DNA from: an uncultured Lysobacteraceae bacterium
GTDB lineage: Bacteria > Pseudomonadota > Gammaproteobacteria > Xanthomonadales > Rhodanobacteraceae
Direction of reading: 5' to 3'
DNA: 6,246 bases
NCBI GenBank assembly: GCA_946482585.1
Contig: CAMLSI010000330.1
Location: 1 to 6,246, forward strand
Positions 1-6,246 of the stretch are shown one piece after another (positions within the stretch are counted from its first letter, which is position 1; the number at the start of each line of letters is the position of its first letter). Under the pieces are notes generated by a model. It was not told the origin of the DNA, made no database searches, and was given only the letters and a program-made list of their open reading frames with translations. Made by a program: the position numbers and the translations under genes.

Positions 1-1023
1 GATGCGATGCAGGCTCATCGCGGTGTCGCCGGGACGCATGCGCGGCGTCAGCAGGAACGTGCCGTCGGGCGAAAACTCCAGCCACTCGGCGAAGCGCGAA
101 CTGCAGCCGGCGAGGTCGCGCTCGCTCGCGTTGCGCGTGTCGTGCACGCGGATGCGGCAGGTGCCGTCGGCAAAGTGCTGGTAGGCGATCAGGCGTCCGT
201 CGTGCGACACGGCCGGCGCGAAGTCGGCGCCGTCGGGCAGGGTTCCGATGCGCGTCACCGCACCGCCGTCGAGCGTGCGCGCGACCACGCGCACCGTGCC
301 GTCGAGCGGTGCGGCATGCAGCGCGCCGCTGCCGTCGGGCAGCACGTCGACATAGCCCAGATAGTCGCGAGGTTCGGCGACGAGCCGCGGCTGCGCACTC
401 AGCGCGACGCGCAGCGCATCGGCCGGATAGGCCGAGCGAGGGCCGGAACGCAGCGGCGCGAACCAGAGAGCGACGGCGGCGACACCGAGCAGCGCGGCCA
501 CGATCGCGACGCGCGCGCGATGCGACCCTGCAGGCGCGGGCGCCATGAGTGCGGCGGCGGTCGCCTCCGGTGCTGCGTCCGCGGTCGCCACGGCGGGCTC
601 GTCGCTGCCGATCGACGGATCATCGTCGCGGCGCGAGCCCTCGACCAGGTCGGCGCGATCGTGATGCGGCGATGACGGCGCGGGCGTCGGTGCTGCCGCG
701 AGCGGCTGACACGCGCAGATCAGCCGGTAGCCGAGCTTAGGGATGGTCTCGATATAGCGGCGCCGACGCGTGTCGTGATCGCCGAGCGCGAGACGCAGCT
801 CGTTGACGGCCTTGCTCACGACTTCGTCGCCGGTTTCGGCCGCGGCCCAGACGCGGGCGAGCAGGGCATCGCGCGACAGTGGCCGGTCGCCCGATTCGAT
901 CAGCGCGCGCAGCACCGCTGTGGCGCGCGGCGTCAGGCGTGTCTCGCCGCCGTCGTCGCGGCGCACGCGCTGTGCCGCGAGATCCGCAACGGCATCGCCG
1001 AGTTGCCACACGTCCTGGGTCAC
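1..1023 (-). CDS. Transmembrane winged-helix regulator with C-terminal beta-propeller (CadC/ToxR-like), 3' end cut by the window
   Basis: The frame is open for 341 codons from GTG at 1023 to the window edge, so the C-terminus is missing. Residues about 4-104 form an OmpR/PhoB-type winged helix: a starting strand (DVWQLGDAVADL), a TPR-A-x-x-VLRAL helix, a recognition helix (EVVSKAVNELRLALGD, 67-82) and the typical wing RRYIETIPKLGYRL (88-101). A low-complexity Ala/Pro/Asp linker (about 105-168) leads to one hydrophobic helix at about 172-191, preceded by Arg169 and Arg171. After it comes the beginning of a TolB/PD40-like propeller, with blade motifs such as PAVSHDGRLIAY and EFSPDGTFLL. By analogy with CadC and ToxR, the N-terminal DNA-binding part is cytoplasmic and the propeller periplasmic, so an envelope signal may be read directly at the membrane. 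The target is unknown; it is divergent from the blaI-like gene. No in-frame ATG exists between the upstream stop (1135-1137) and the domain. GTG 1023 was chosen for its spaced AGGA; GTG 1074 and GTG 1011 are alternatives. Confidence 0.88.
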   Translation of the reverse strand, partial: MTQDVWQLGDAVADLAAQRVRRDDGGETRLTPRATAVLRALIESGDRPLSRDALLARVWAAAETGDEVVSKAVNELRLALGDHDTRRRRYIETIPKLGYRLICACQPLAAAPTPAPSSPHHDRADLVEGSRRDDDPSIGSDEPAVATADAAPEATAAALMAPAPAGSHRARVAIVAALLGVAAVALWFAPLRSGPRSAYPADALRVALSAQPRLVAEPRDYLGYVDVLPDGSGALHAAPLDGTVRVVARTLDGGAVTRIGTLPDGADFAPAVSHDGRLIAYQHFADGTCRIRVHDTRNASERDLAGCSSRFAEWLEFSPDGTFLLTPRMRPGDTAMSLHRI

Positions 1024-1030
1024 GCCACTG

Positions 1031-1034
1031 TCCT
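1031..1034 (-). promoter_or_regulatory. Ribosome binding site deciding the GTG start at 1023
   Basis: On the minus strand AGGA lies 7 nt before GTG 1023. The other GTG candidates (1074, 1011) lack a comparably placed purine-rich motif; for GTG 1074 the nearest GAGG is about 18 nt away. This supports a GTG-initiated protein that begins directly at the winged-helix domain. Confidence 0.6.
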
Positions 1035-1133
1035 GTGCGTTATTGCGATTCGTCGCGCCGTCCCTGAGGTCCACGCGCGGGCCGCGAGCATACCTCGGCG
1101 GCGATGCCGAAGCGGTTTCGGTGCCGTGCAATG

Positions 1134-1201
1134 ACTAATTACATAGTTGACAGCCGTTCGCGGCGTCCCGTACCGTCCGCGTCGTCAACTAATGAACCAG
1201 T
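1134..1201. promoter_or_regulatory. Candidate BlaI-type operator: two ACTA-N6-(T/C)AGT boxes plus an 8-bp inverted repeat
   Basis: Box 1 (1134-1147, ACTAATTACATAGT) is a dyad of ACTA and TAGT around 6 bp. Box 2 (1188-1201, ACTAATGAACCAGT) matches box 1 at 10 of 14 positions and has an imperfect second arm. A perfect 8-bp inverted repeat, TAGTTGAC (1144-1151) and GTCAACTA (1184-1191), connects the two with centres 40 bp apart. The boxes flank the predicted promoter: box 1 overlaps the start of the -35 and box 2 covers the expected transcription start. BlaI/MecI repressors classically bind paired dyads built on TACA/TGTA; box 1 contains one TACA (1140-1143). Autorepression of the blaI-like operon is inferred from family and position. 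An effect on the divergent regulator gene is possible, since all of this lies in the shared intergenic region. Confidence 0.5.
1147..1176 (+). promoter_or_regulatory. Sigma-70-type promoter of the blaI-M56 operon
   Basis: A perfect -35 hexamer TTGACA (1147-1152) is followed after 18 bp by TACCGT (1171-1176), which keeps the T, A and final T of TATAAT. Transcription would start near 1183, leaving a leader of about 28 nt before the ATG at 1211. An AGGTG (1202-1206) provides the ribosome site. The -10 is weak, but the -35 is exact and the local AT content stands out in a very GC-rich window. Confidence 0.5.
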
Positions 1202-1210
1202 AGGTGCAGC

Positions 1211-1606
1211 ATGGCCAGGCCTCCGTCGCCGATCCTGACCGACGCGGAACGCGCGATCCTCGACGTGCTCTGGGACCGGGGCGAGGCCACCGTGCGCGAA
1301 GTCGCCGACGTGCTGTCGGCGCAGAAGCCCGTCGCCTACACGACGGTGCTGACGATGTTCGGCGTGCTCGCGAAGAAAGGCCTGGTCACGCATCGCACCG
1401 AAGGACGCGCCTTCGTCTACCGCGCCGCGATCACGCGCGAAGCGGCGCGTCAGCAGGCGCTGCAGCAGTTGCTGCGGCAATTCTTCGACGGCTCACCGAA
1501 CGTGCTCGCGCAGCATCTGATCCGTGAACACGAGATCGACACGGCCGGACTCGATGCCTTGCGCAGCAAGCTCGATGCGGCGAAGACGAGGAAGAAACCG
1601 TCATGA
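1211..1606 (+). CDS. BlaI/MecI/CopY-family transcriptional repressor
   Basis: A 131-residue cytoplasmic DNA-binding repressor, the usual length for the family. Residues about 8-75 form the winged helix: LTDAERAILDVLWDRGEATVREVADVL, then the recognition helix AYTTVLTMFGVLAKKG (42-57) and the wing GLVTHRTEGRAFVYRA (57-72). The C-terminal half, from about residue 75 (ITREAARQQALQQLLRQFF), is the dimerisation region. In the characterised bla and mec systems such a repressor blocks its own operon and is inactivated by proteolysis after its membrane partner senses a beta-lactam. Here the partner gene overlaps it by 4 bp (ATGA), so the pairing is strongly supported. The exact cleavage site cannot be read from the sequence; the segment after FFDGSPNVL is a reasonable area. 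The start ATG has AGGTG upstream and matches the family N-terminus. The actual inducer is unknown and need not be a beta-lactam. Confidence 0.93.
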   Translation: MARPPSPILTDAERAILDVLWDRGEATVREVADVLSAQKPVAYTTVLTMFGVLAKKGLVTHRTEGRAFVYRAAITREAARQQALQQLLRQFFDGSPNVLAQHLIREHEIDTAGLDALRSKLDAAKTRKKPS

Positions 1607-3048
1607 CGAGCCTGATCGACACAGCGCTGGCGATCGCCGCGCAGCACCTGTGGCAGGGGGCCTTGCTGTTCGCCGTCGCGGTCGCGCTGGCGAAATACCG
1701 CGGCCTGAGTCCCGAATGGCGTTCGTGGCTGCTGCTCGGGGTATTCGCGCTCGCGGTGATCGCGCCGTTTGCGGCCTTGCTGCCGCGCTACGCTGCCGCC
1801 GACACGTTCGTCGCCGGAACGGCCGCGATGTTCGACGCCGCAACGACGGCTGCTGCGGCTGCCGGCGCGAACGCGGCGATGAAACCGGCGGAACCGACCG
1901 ATCGGTTCGCGGCAGCCGCCGTGCTGCTCGCGGGGATCTGGGCTATCGGTATTTTTTTCAACATTGCCATTTTGTTGCATGACATGCGGCGGGCGCGTCG
2001 GTCGATCCGCTCGGCCCATCCGGCGCCTGCGCTCGAACGCTGCGTCGCCGGCATGCTGCCGGCCGGCGTATCGATCGTGACGACCGTGGCCGAGGGACCG
2101 CTGGTGGTGGGGCTGCGGCGGCCGCATATCCTCGTACCGCGCGCGCTCGTCGACGCGCTTGCGCCGGAAGCGTTGCGCGACGTGCTGCTGCACGAGATCG
2201 CGCACCTGCGCCGCCGTGATCTCTGGTTCGCGGCGGCGCAGCGATGGCTGCTCGCGGCGTACTGGTGGAGTCCATGGCTGCGCGCGATCGGCGCGCGCCT
2301 CGAGCTCGCGCGCGAAATGGCCTGTGATGCGCGCGCCGCGGCGGGCAGCTCCGGTGTCGGCTACGCGGGTTCACTGCTCGCGTGCGTGGAGCGACTGTTT
2401 GCGCGGGATGCGCCGGCGGCGCGGCTTGCGCTCGGCATACTCGACCGCCGCAGTCCCCTCGAGCGGCGTATCGACGCGCTCATCGCCGATGAACCGGCCG
2501 CCGTCGCGCGGCGCCGCGGCGGTGCGGCAGCCGGCATCGCGCTGCTCGCCGTGTTCGCCGGCGTCGCGTTCGCGGCGACGCCGCGTCTGCGTCCGGTCAT
2601 GGACAGCACTTCGGCGCCGATCGCCGCACCGCGCGTCGACGCGCTGATCGCGGCAGTGCGCCGCGGCGATGATGCGGCGGTGGAACGGCTCGTTCGCGAC
2701 GGCGCCGATATCGACGGCGCGGCGCACGATCGCGGCACGGCGCTGATGCAGGCGGCGTGGAAGAATGACGTCGCCATGGCCGACCTGCTGTTGAATCTCG
2801 GCGCGGATCCGGATGTCGGCGTCGTCGGCGGTGCGAGCCCGCTGATCATCGCCGCGGGGCTCGGCCACCAGGCCTTCGTCGAACGGCTCGTCCGGGCGGG
2901 AGCCGATGTCAATCTGGAAATCGGCTATGCGGGCACGCCGCTGCGCAATGCGATCCGCCATGGCCGCGTCCTGACCGCGAACTACCTCGTCGAACAGGGG
3001 GCGGGCGGTTACCCCGACACCGTCGACGATCCGATCGCGCCGCACTAG
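1603..3048 (+). CDS. BlaR1-like M56 membrane metalloprotease fused to C-terminal ankyrin repeats
   Basis: 481 residues; the start ATG overlaps the blaI-like stop (ATGA), implying translational coupling. Membrane helices are predicted at about 8-30, 42-61, 103-126 and 308-326. Between helices 3 and 4 lies the peptidase M56 domain: LLHEIAHLRRRDLW with the zinc motif H197-E198-x-x-H201, and REMACDARAAA, where Glu238 is the likely third zinc ligand (the family's E-x-x-C-D motif). In BlaR1/MecR1 this domain is cytoplasmic, and its activation leads to BlaI/MecI cleavage. The expected extracellular penicillin-binding domain is absent. Instead residues about 344-471 make three clear ankyrin repeats and a degenerate fourth (VRRGDDAAVERLVRDGADID; TALMQAAW...LLLNLGADPD; SPLIIAAG...LVRAGADVN; TPLRNAIRHGR...LVEQGA). 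By BlaR1 topology this part would be periplasmic. A T7 run and AT-rich codons occur in helix 3. M56 assignment is firm; the signal sensed is unknown. Confidence 0.9.
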   Translation: MTSLIDTALAIAAQHLWQGALLFAVAVALAKYRGLSPEWRSWLLLGVFALAVIAPFAALLPRYAAADTFVAGTAAMFDAATTAAAAAGANAAMKPAEPTDRFAAAAVLLAGIWAIGIFFNIAILLHDMRRARRSIRSAHPAPALERCVAGMLPAGVSIVTTVAEGPLVVGLRRPHILVPRALVDALAPEALRDVLLHEIAHLRRRDLWFAAAQRWLLAAYWWSPWLRAIGARLELAREMACDARAAAGSSGVGYAGSLLACVERLFARDAPAARLALGILDRRSPLERRIDALIADEPAAVARRRGGAAAGIALLAVFAGVAFAATPRLRPVMDSTSAPIAAPRVDALIAAVRRGDDAAVERLVRDGADIDGAAHDRGTALMQAAWKNDVAMADLLLNLGADPDVGVVGGASPLIIAAGLGHQAFVERLVRAGADVNLEIGYAGTPLRNAIRHGRVLTANYLVEQGAGGYPDTVDDPIAPH

Positions 3049-3055
3049 CGGCGCG
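3036..3055 (+). terminator. Strong hairpin spanning the M56 stop codon
   Basis: CGCGCCGC (3036-3043) and GCGGCGCG (3048-3055) form a perfect 8-bp all-GC stem with loop ACTA. The TAG stop (3046-3048) sits in the loop and first stem base. No T-run follows, so it is not a canonical intrinsic terminator. It may attenuate read-through into the hydrolase gene or protect the mRNA 3' end. Confidence 0.35.
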
Positions 3056-3181
3056 CCCCTGCTCCTGTCGCTTCGCCCGTTCGTCCGGTTCGCCGCGGTG
3101 CGCGCGCCGCGGCCGCGTGCGGCCCGCATCCGCGCTGTCTGCCCCTTGACGAGCGACTCGCCCGTCGCGCCGCAGATGCGC

Positions 3182-3195
3182 AATCGCGCGCGATT
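3182..3195. repeat. 14-bp perfect palindrome upstream of the serine hydrolase gene
   Basis: AATCGCGCGCGATT reads the same on both strands and ends 25 bp before the hydrolase ATG at 3221. It could be a binding site for a dimeric regulator or a small leader hairpin. A 10-bp CG-alternating core is not very surprising at this base composition; the AAT/ATT flanks are what extend it. It does not resemble the ACTA boxes before the blaI-like gene. Confidence 0.35.
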
Positions 3196-3220
3196 TCTGC
3201 AACGAACTCACGAGGAATCC

Positions 3221-5254
3221 ATGAAAACCCTGCAACCATTCGTCTGCGCTCTGATTTTCTGCTCCGGCGCGGCATGCGCCGCGGAAACCCCGGTCGACAC
3301 GCCCCGGACGGCGACTGCCGCGGTCGTGTCGCCCGTGGCCGACGCGCCGCACACGACCGCCGGCGGTCATCGCTTCCTCGTGCCGGCGGGCTGGTCGCTG
3401 TCGAACAAAGGGCCGGCGCAGATCCTGACGCCGCCCGAGACGGGTTCACAGATCGCGCTCGTCGAAGTGGCCGCCGCAACCGCGGATGCCGCGGTTGCGG
3501 CGGCATGGAAGACGCTGGGTGCCGAACCTCGCTGGCCGTTGAAGCTCGCGAGCGAGCGTCCCGCGCGCGACGGCTGGAGCGAGGTCCGCGTGTATCGCTA
3601 CGAAGCACCGTCGGCCGAGAAACGTACGGTGATCGCGCGTGCGCTGCGCTACGGCGAGCGCTGGACCGTTGCGTTGCACGATATCGACAACGCCGTTGGC
3701 GAGAAGCGCGATACGCAGATCGAAGTCATCCATGGCGGACTCTGGGCCAAGGGCTATGCGCGCGAGAGCTTCGCCGGCCGCAAGGCGCACAAACTCGATG
3801 CGGCGCGCCTCGCCACGCTGACCGGGTTCGTCGACGAAGCGCGGCAGCGCTTCGACGTGCCCGGCGTCGCGCTCGGCATCGTGCAGGACGGCAAGGTCGT
3901 GTTCGCCGGCGGCTTCGGCGAGCGCGAATTGGGCAAGGCAGACAAAGTGGACAAGAAGACCTTGTTCTTCGCGGCATCCAATGCCAAGCCGCTGACGACG
4001 CTCATGCTGGCCAAGCTCGTCGAGGCCGGCAAGTTCGCCTGGGATACGCCGGTTACGTCGGTGTACCCGGATTTCCGTCTCGGCGATGCCGAGACGACGC
4101 GCGCGGTGCGCATGCGGCATCTGCTGTGCGCCTGCACCGGCATGCCGCGGCAGGACATGGAATGGATCTTCGGCGCGGACGACGCGACGCCGGCTTCGGT
4201 CATGCAGGGGCTCGCGAGCATGCGGCCGACCAGCCGCTTCGGCGAGCTCTATCAATACTCCAATCCCATGGGTGCCGCGGCGGGTTACGTCGGCGGCCAG
4301 GCGCTGTATCCCGGGCGCGAGTTCGGCGCGGCCTATGACGAAGCGATGCAGAAGCTCGTGTTCGACCCGCTGCGGATGAAATCCACGACCTTCGATTTCG
4401 CCCGCGCGCAGCGCGGCAACCACGCGGCGCCGCATGCGCGCAACATCGACGGCGCGACCGAGCGCGCGAGCATGGGCATCAACTATGCCGGCATTCCGAC
4501 GCGGCCCGAAGGCGGGGTCTGGAGCAACGTCGAGGATCTGCTGCGCTACGTGCAGATGGAGCTCGACCGGGGAATGCTGCCCGACGGCAAGCGCTACATC
4601 GCCGAGGCGCCGCTGCTGGAACGCCGCGTGCAGCAGGTATCGCGCGGCATCGACCTGGGCTACGGCATGGGACTCAAGCTCGACAACAGCGGGGGCACGC
4701 CGCTGCTGCACCACGGCGGCACGATGGTCGGCTACATCTCCGATCTGATGTGGCTGCCGGAACACGGCGTGGGCGCGGTCATCCTGACCAACGCCGACGA
4801 AGGCATCGCCGTGCGCAGTCTGTTCCGGCGGCGCCTGCTCGAGGTGCTGTTCGACGGCAAACCCGAAGCGGTGGCCGACCTGGCCGCGCGGCGCAGGCGT
4901 CTCGACGAAAGCGCCGCGGCGGAACGCAAGGGACTGGCCGTGCCGGCGCAGGCCGATGCCGCGGCGCGACTGGCGCCGCGCTATCGCCATGCGACGCTCG
5001 GCGAGCTCGAGGTCGTGCGCAAGGATGGTCGCACCTGGTTCGACTTCGGCACCTGGCAGAGCGAGGTCGCCTCGCAGCGCGACGACAACGGCGCCGTGAC
5101 CTTCGTGACGATCTCGCCCGGCGAGAACGGCTATCGCTTCATCGCCGGCGGCGACGGCGACGCGCGATCCCTGCTGCTGCGCAGCGGGCAGTTCGAATAC
5201 CGCTTCGACCAGACGGCCGCATCCCACGGAAGCGATGCGCCGCCGGTACGGTGA
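3221..5254 (+). CDS. Secreted serine hydrolase, beta-lactamase/PBP fold (PF00144-type), with extra N- and C-terminal domains
   Basis: 677 residues. The ATG at 3221 is preceded by GAGGA (3212-3216), and the protein starts with a signal peptide (MKTLQPFVCALIFCSGAACA, cleavage near 20/21), so export to the periplasm is expected. Residues about 48-195 form an N-terminal module (HRFLVPAGWSLSNKGPAQIL...) that I know only from similar hydrolases; it may be PsbP/DcrB-like. The class C beta-lactamase-like domain (about 200-545) has S253-N-A-K256 (nucleophile and lysine), Y346-S-N348, and H498-G-G in the place of KTG. Residues about 584-668 form a small beta-rich C-terminal domain (YRHATLGELEV...WFDFGTWQSEV...). 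The family includes beta-lactamases, DD-peptidases, esterases and D-amino-acid peptidases; the sequence does not decide the substrate. It follows the M56 gene by 172 bp on the same strand, so co-regulation is possible, but no clear promoter or ACTA box precedes it. Its stop lies 3 bp from the convergent methyltransferase stop. Confidence 0.92.
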   Translation: MKTLQPFVCALIFCSGAACAAETPVDTPRTATAAVVSPVADAPHTTAGGHRFLVPAGWSLSNKGPAQILTPPETGSQIALVEVAAATADAAVAAAWKTLGAEPRWPLKLASERPARDGWSEVRVYRYEAPSAEKRTVIARALRYGERWTVALHDIDNAVGEKRDTQIEVIHGGLWAKGYARESFAGRKAHKLDAARLATLTGFVDEARQRFDVPGVALGIVQDGKVVFAGGFGERELGKADKVDKKTLFFAASNAKPLTTLMLAKLVEAGKFAWDTPVTSVYPDFRLGDAETTRAVRMRHLLCACTGMPRQDMEWIFGADDATPASVMQGLASMRPTSRFGELYQYSNPMGAAAGYVGGQALYPGREFGAAYDEAMQKLVFDPLRMKSTTFDFARAQRGNHAAPHARNIDGATERASMGINYAGIPTRPEGGVWSNVEDLLRYVQMELDRGMLPDGKRYIAEAPLLERRVQQVSRGIDLGYGMGLKLDNSGGTPLLHHGGTMVGYISDLMWLPEHGVGAVILTNADEGIAVRSLFRRRLLEVLFDGKPEAVADLAARRRRLDESAAAERKGLAVPAQADAAARLAPRYRHATLGELEVVRKDGRTWFDFGTWQSEVASQRDDNGAVTFVTISPGENGYRFIAGGDGDARSLLLRSGQFEYRFDQTAASHGSDAPPVR

Positions 5255-5257
5255 CGG

Positions 5258-6097
<840 letters not shown>

Positions 6098-6106
6098 GAT
6101 CGTGTG

Positions 6107-6110
6107 CTCC
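6107..6110 (-). promoter_or_regulatory. Ribosome binding site deciding the methyltransferase start
   Basis: GGAG on the minus strand lies 9 nt before the ATG at 6097. It selects this start over the in-frame ATG at 6175, which lies upstream of the predicted -35 and so would not be in the transcript. Confidence 0.65.
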
Positions 6111-6138
6111 GGACTTGCCGCGTCAGCGCGGAAGCGGC

Positions 6139-6169
6139 ACTCTGGCACTTCAAGTCGACTTGAGGTCAA
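6139..6169 (-). promoter_or_regulatory. MerR-type activatable promoter with SoxR-box-like operator, reading into the methyltransferase
   Basis: On the minus strand TTGACC (-35, 6169-6164) and CAGAGT (-10, 6144-6139) are separated by 19 bp, the long spacer typical of MerR-activated promoters. The spacer holds a 14-bp perfect palindrome, TCAAGTCGACTTGA (6150-6163). Read on the plus strand, 6148-6165 is CTTCAAGTCGACTTGAGG. This matches the E. coli SoxR box CCTCAAGTTAACTTGAGG at 15 of 18 positions, differing in the central two bases and one outer base. A further TCAAGTC (6166-6172) repeats the half-site. Transcription would start near 6132, about 35 nt before the methyltransferase ATG. The operator also overlaps the MerR gene's ribosome site, so binding could affect that gene too. 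Confidence 0.72.
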
Positions 6170-6173
6170 GTCC

Positions 6174-6246
6174 ATGGCGGAGCTCGATATCGCCGACGTC
6201 GCGCGCCGGTGCGGACTGCCGGCGTCGACCCTGCGCCACTACGAGG
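6174..6246 (+). CDS. MerR-family transcriptional regulator, 5' end only
   Basis: Only 24 complete codons are inside the window: MAELDIADVARRCGLPASTLRHYE. This is the first helix-turn-helix of the MerR family (D-I-x-x-VARR-x-GLPASTLR-x-YE), whose following helices and effector domain are beyond the edge. The ATG is preceded by GAGGT (6162-6166) with a 7-nt spacer. MerR proteins are dimeric activators that untwist promoters with 19-20 bp spacers, and such a promoter lies immediately upstream, facing the methyltransferase. The operator resembles a SoxR box, but the STLRHYE helix differs from the SALHFYE of SoxR, and the diagnostic [2Fe-2S] cysteine cluster of SoxR would be in the missing C-terminus. 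The subfamily is therefore undecided. Confidence 0.85.
   Translation, partial: MAELDIADVARRCGLPASTLRHYE

Noticed and set aside
7..675. A 222-codon plus-strand open frame over the regulator gene
   Set aside because: It is a low-complexity Arg/Ala-rich shadow. The minus strand encodes a clear winged helix, membrane helix and propeller blades.
1087..1092. TATGCT as a -10 for the minus-strand regulator gene
   Set aside because: No credible -35 is found at 16-19 bp; the only TTGCAC is about 33 bp upstream of it.
3092..3113. Inverted repeat GCCGCGG / CCGCGGC with an 8-nt loop
   Set aside because: It uses only G and C within a nearly pure GC stretch, so chance pairing is expected, and no T-run follows it.
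3146..3178. TTGACG as a -35 for the serine hydrolase
   Set aside because: No acceptable -10 lies 16-19 bp downstream; the nearest candidate (CAGATG) is about 21 bp away and poor.
3098..3220. An upstream in-frame start that would add 41 residues to the serine hydrolase
   Set aside because: The extension is Arg/Pro-rich and would bury the signal peptide. The ATG at 3221 has GAGGA upstream and begins directly at the signal peptide.
3229..3280. Lipoprotein signal for the serine hydrolase (Cys14 or Cys19)
   Set aside because: Neither cysteine has a good lipobox: Phe precedes Cys14, and Gly is at -3 of Cys19. The AxA-type cleavage site near residue 20 fits an ordinary signal peptide better.
3446..5227. 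A 593-codon open frame on the minus strand, antisense to the serine hydrolase
   Set aside because: The high GC content opens the complementary frame. Its translation has no recognisable domain and is rich in Arg/His/Ala, while the plus strand gives a signal peptide and all three catalytic motifs.
6098..6175. A 26-residue N-terminal extension of the methyltransferase from an ATG at 6175
   Set aside because: It would cross the MerR-type operator and the promoter itself and overlap the MerR start codon. The ATG at 6097 has a well-placed GGAG and fits the family start.

Overview
This is a high-GC (roughly 70%) bacterial stretch with almost no intergenic space. It carries a transmembrane winged-helix/propeller regulator, BlaI and M56 (BlaR1-like) genes, a large secreted serine hydrolase of the beta-lactamase/PBP fold, a SAM-dependent methyltransferase and a MerR-type regulator. 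This mix and the base composition suggest a gammaproteobacterium of the Lysobacterales (Xanthomonadales) type. That is an inference from style, not from a marker gene.

Layout: (1) Positions 1-1023 on the minus strand hold most of a CadC/ToxR-like regulator (OmpR-type DNA-binding domain, one membrane helix, start of a beta-propeller) that runs off the left edge. (2) A 187-bp divergent intergenic region contains a promoter with a perfect TTGACA -35, flanked by two related ACTA-N6-(T/C)AGT boxes that look like an autoregulatory BlaI operator. (3) Positions 1211-3048 on the plus strand hold a BlaI/MecI-family repressor overlapping by 4 bp a BlaR1-like M56 membrane metalloprotease. In the latter the penicillin-binding sensor domain expected after the last membrane helix is replaced by about four ankyrin repeats. 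(4) A 172-bp gap holds a strong hairpin at the M56 stop codon and a 14-bp palindrome. It is followed by a 677-residue exported serine hydrolase (3221-5254) with SxxK, YSN and HGG motifs. (5) Only 3 bp later, on the opposite strand, ends a class I methyltransferase (5258-6097). (6) A 76-bp divergent region separates it from the first 24 codons of a MerR-family regulator (6174 to the edge).

How the parts may work together: blaI and the M56 gene form a translationally coupled repressor/antirepressor pair. The sensing part has been swapped for a protein-interaction module, and a transpeptidase-fold protein is encoded next door as a separate secreted product. One testable reading is that ligand sensing has been split into two proteins. 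Independently, the methyltransferase/MerR divergon has a textbook MerR-type promoter: a 14-bp perfect palindrome (15 of 18 matches to the E. coli SoxR box) sits inside a 19-bp spacer between -35 and -10 elements reading into the methyltransferase. This points to activation of that gene by the neighbouring regulator. The two most interesting features are the M56-ankyrin fusion operon and this SoxR-box-like divergon.
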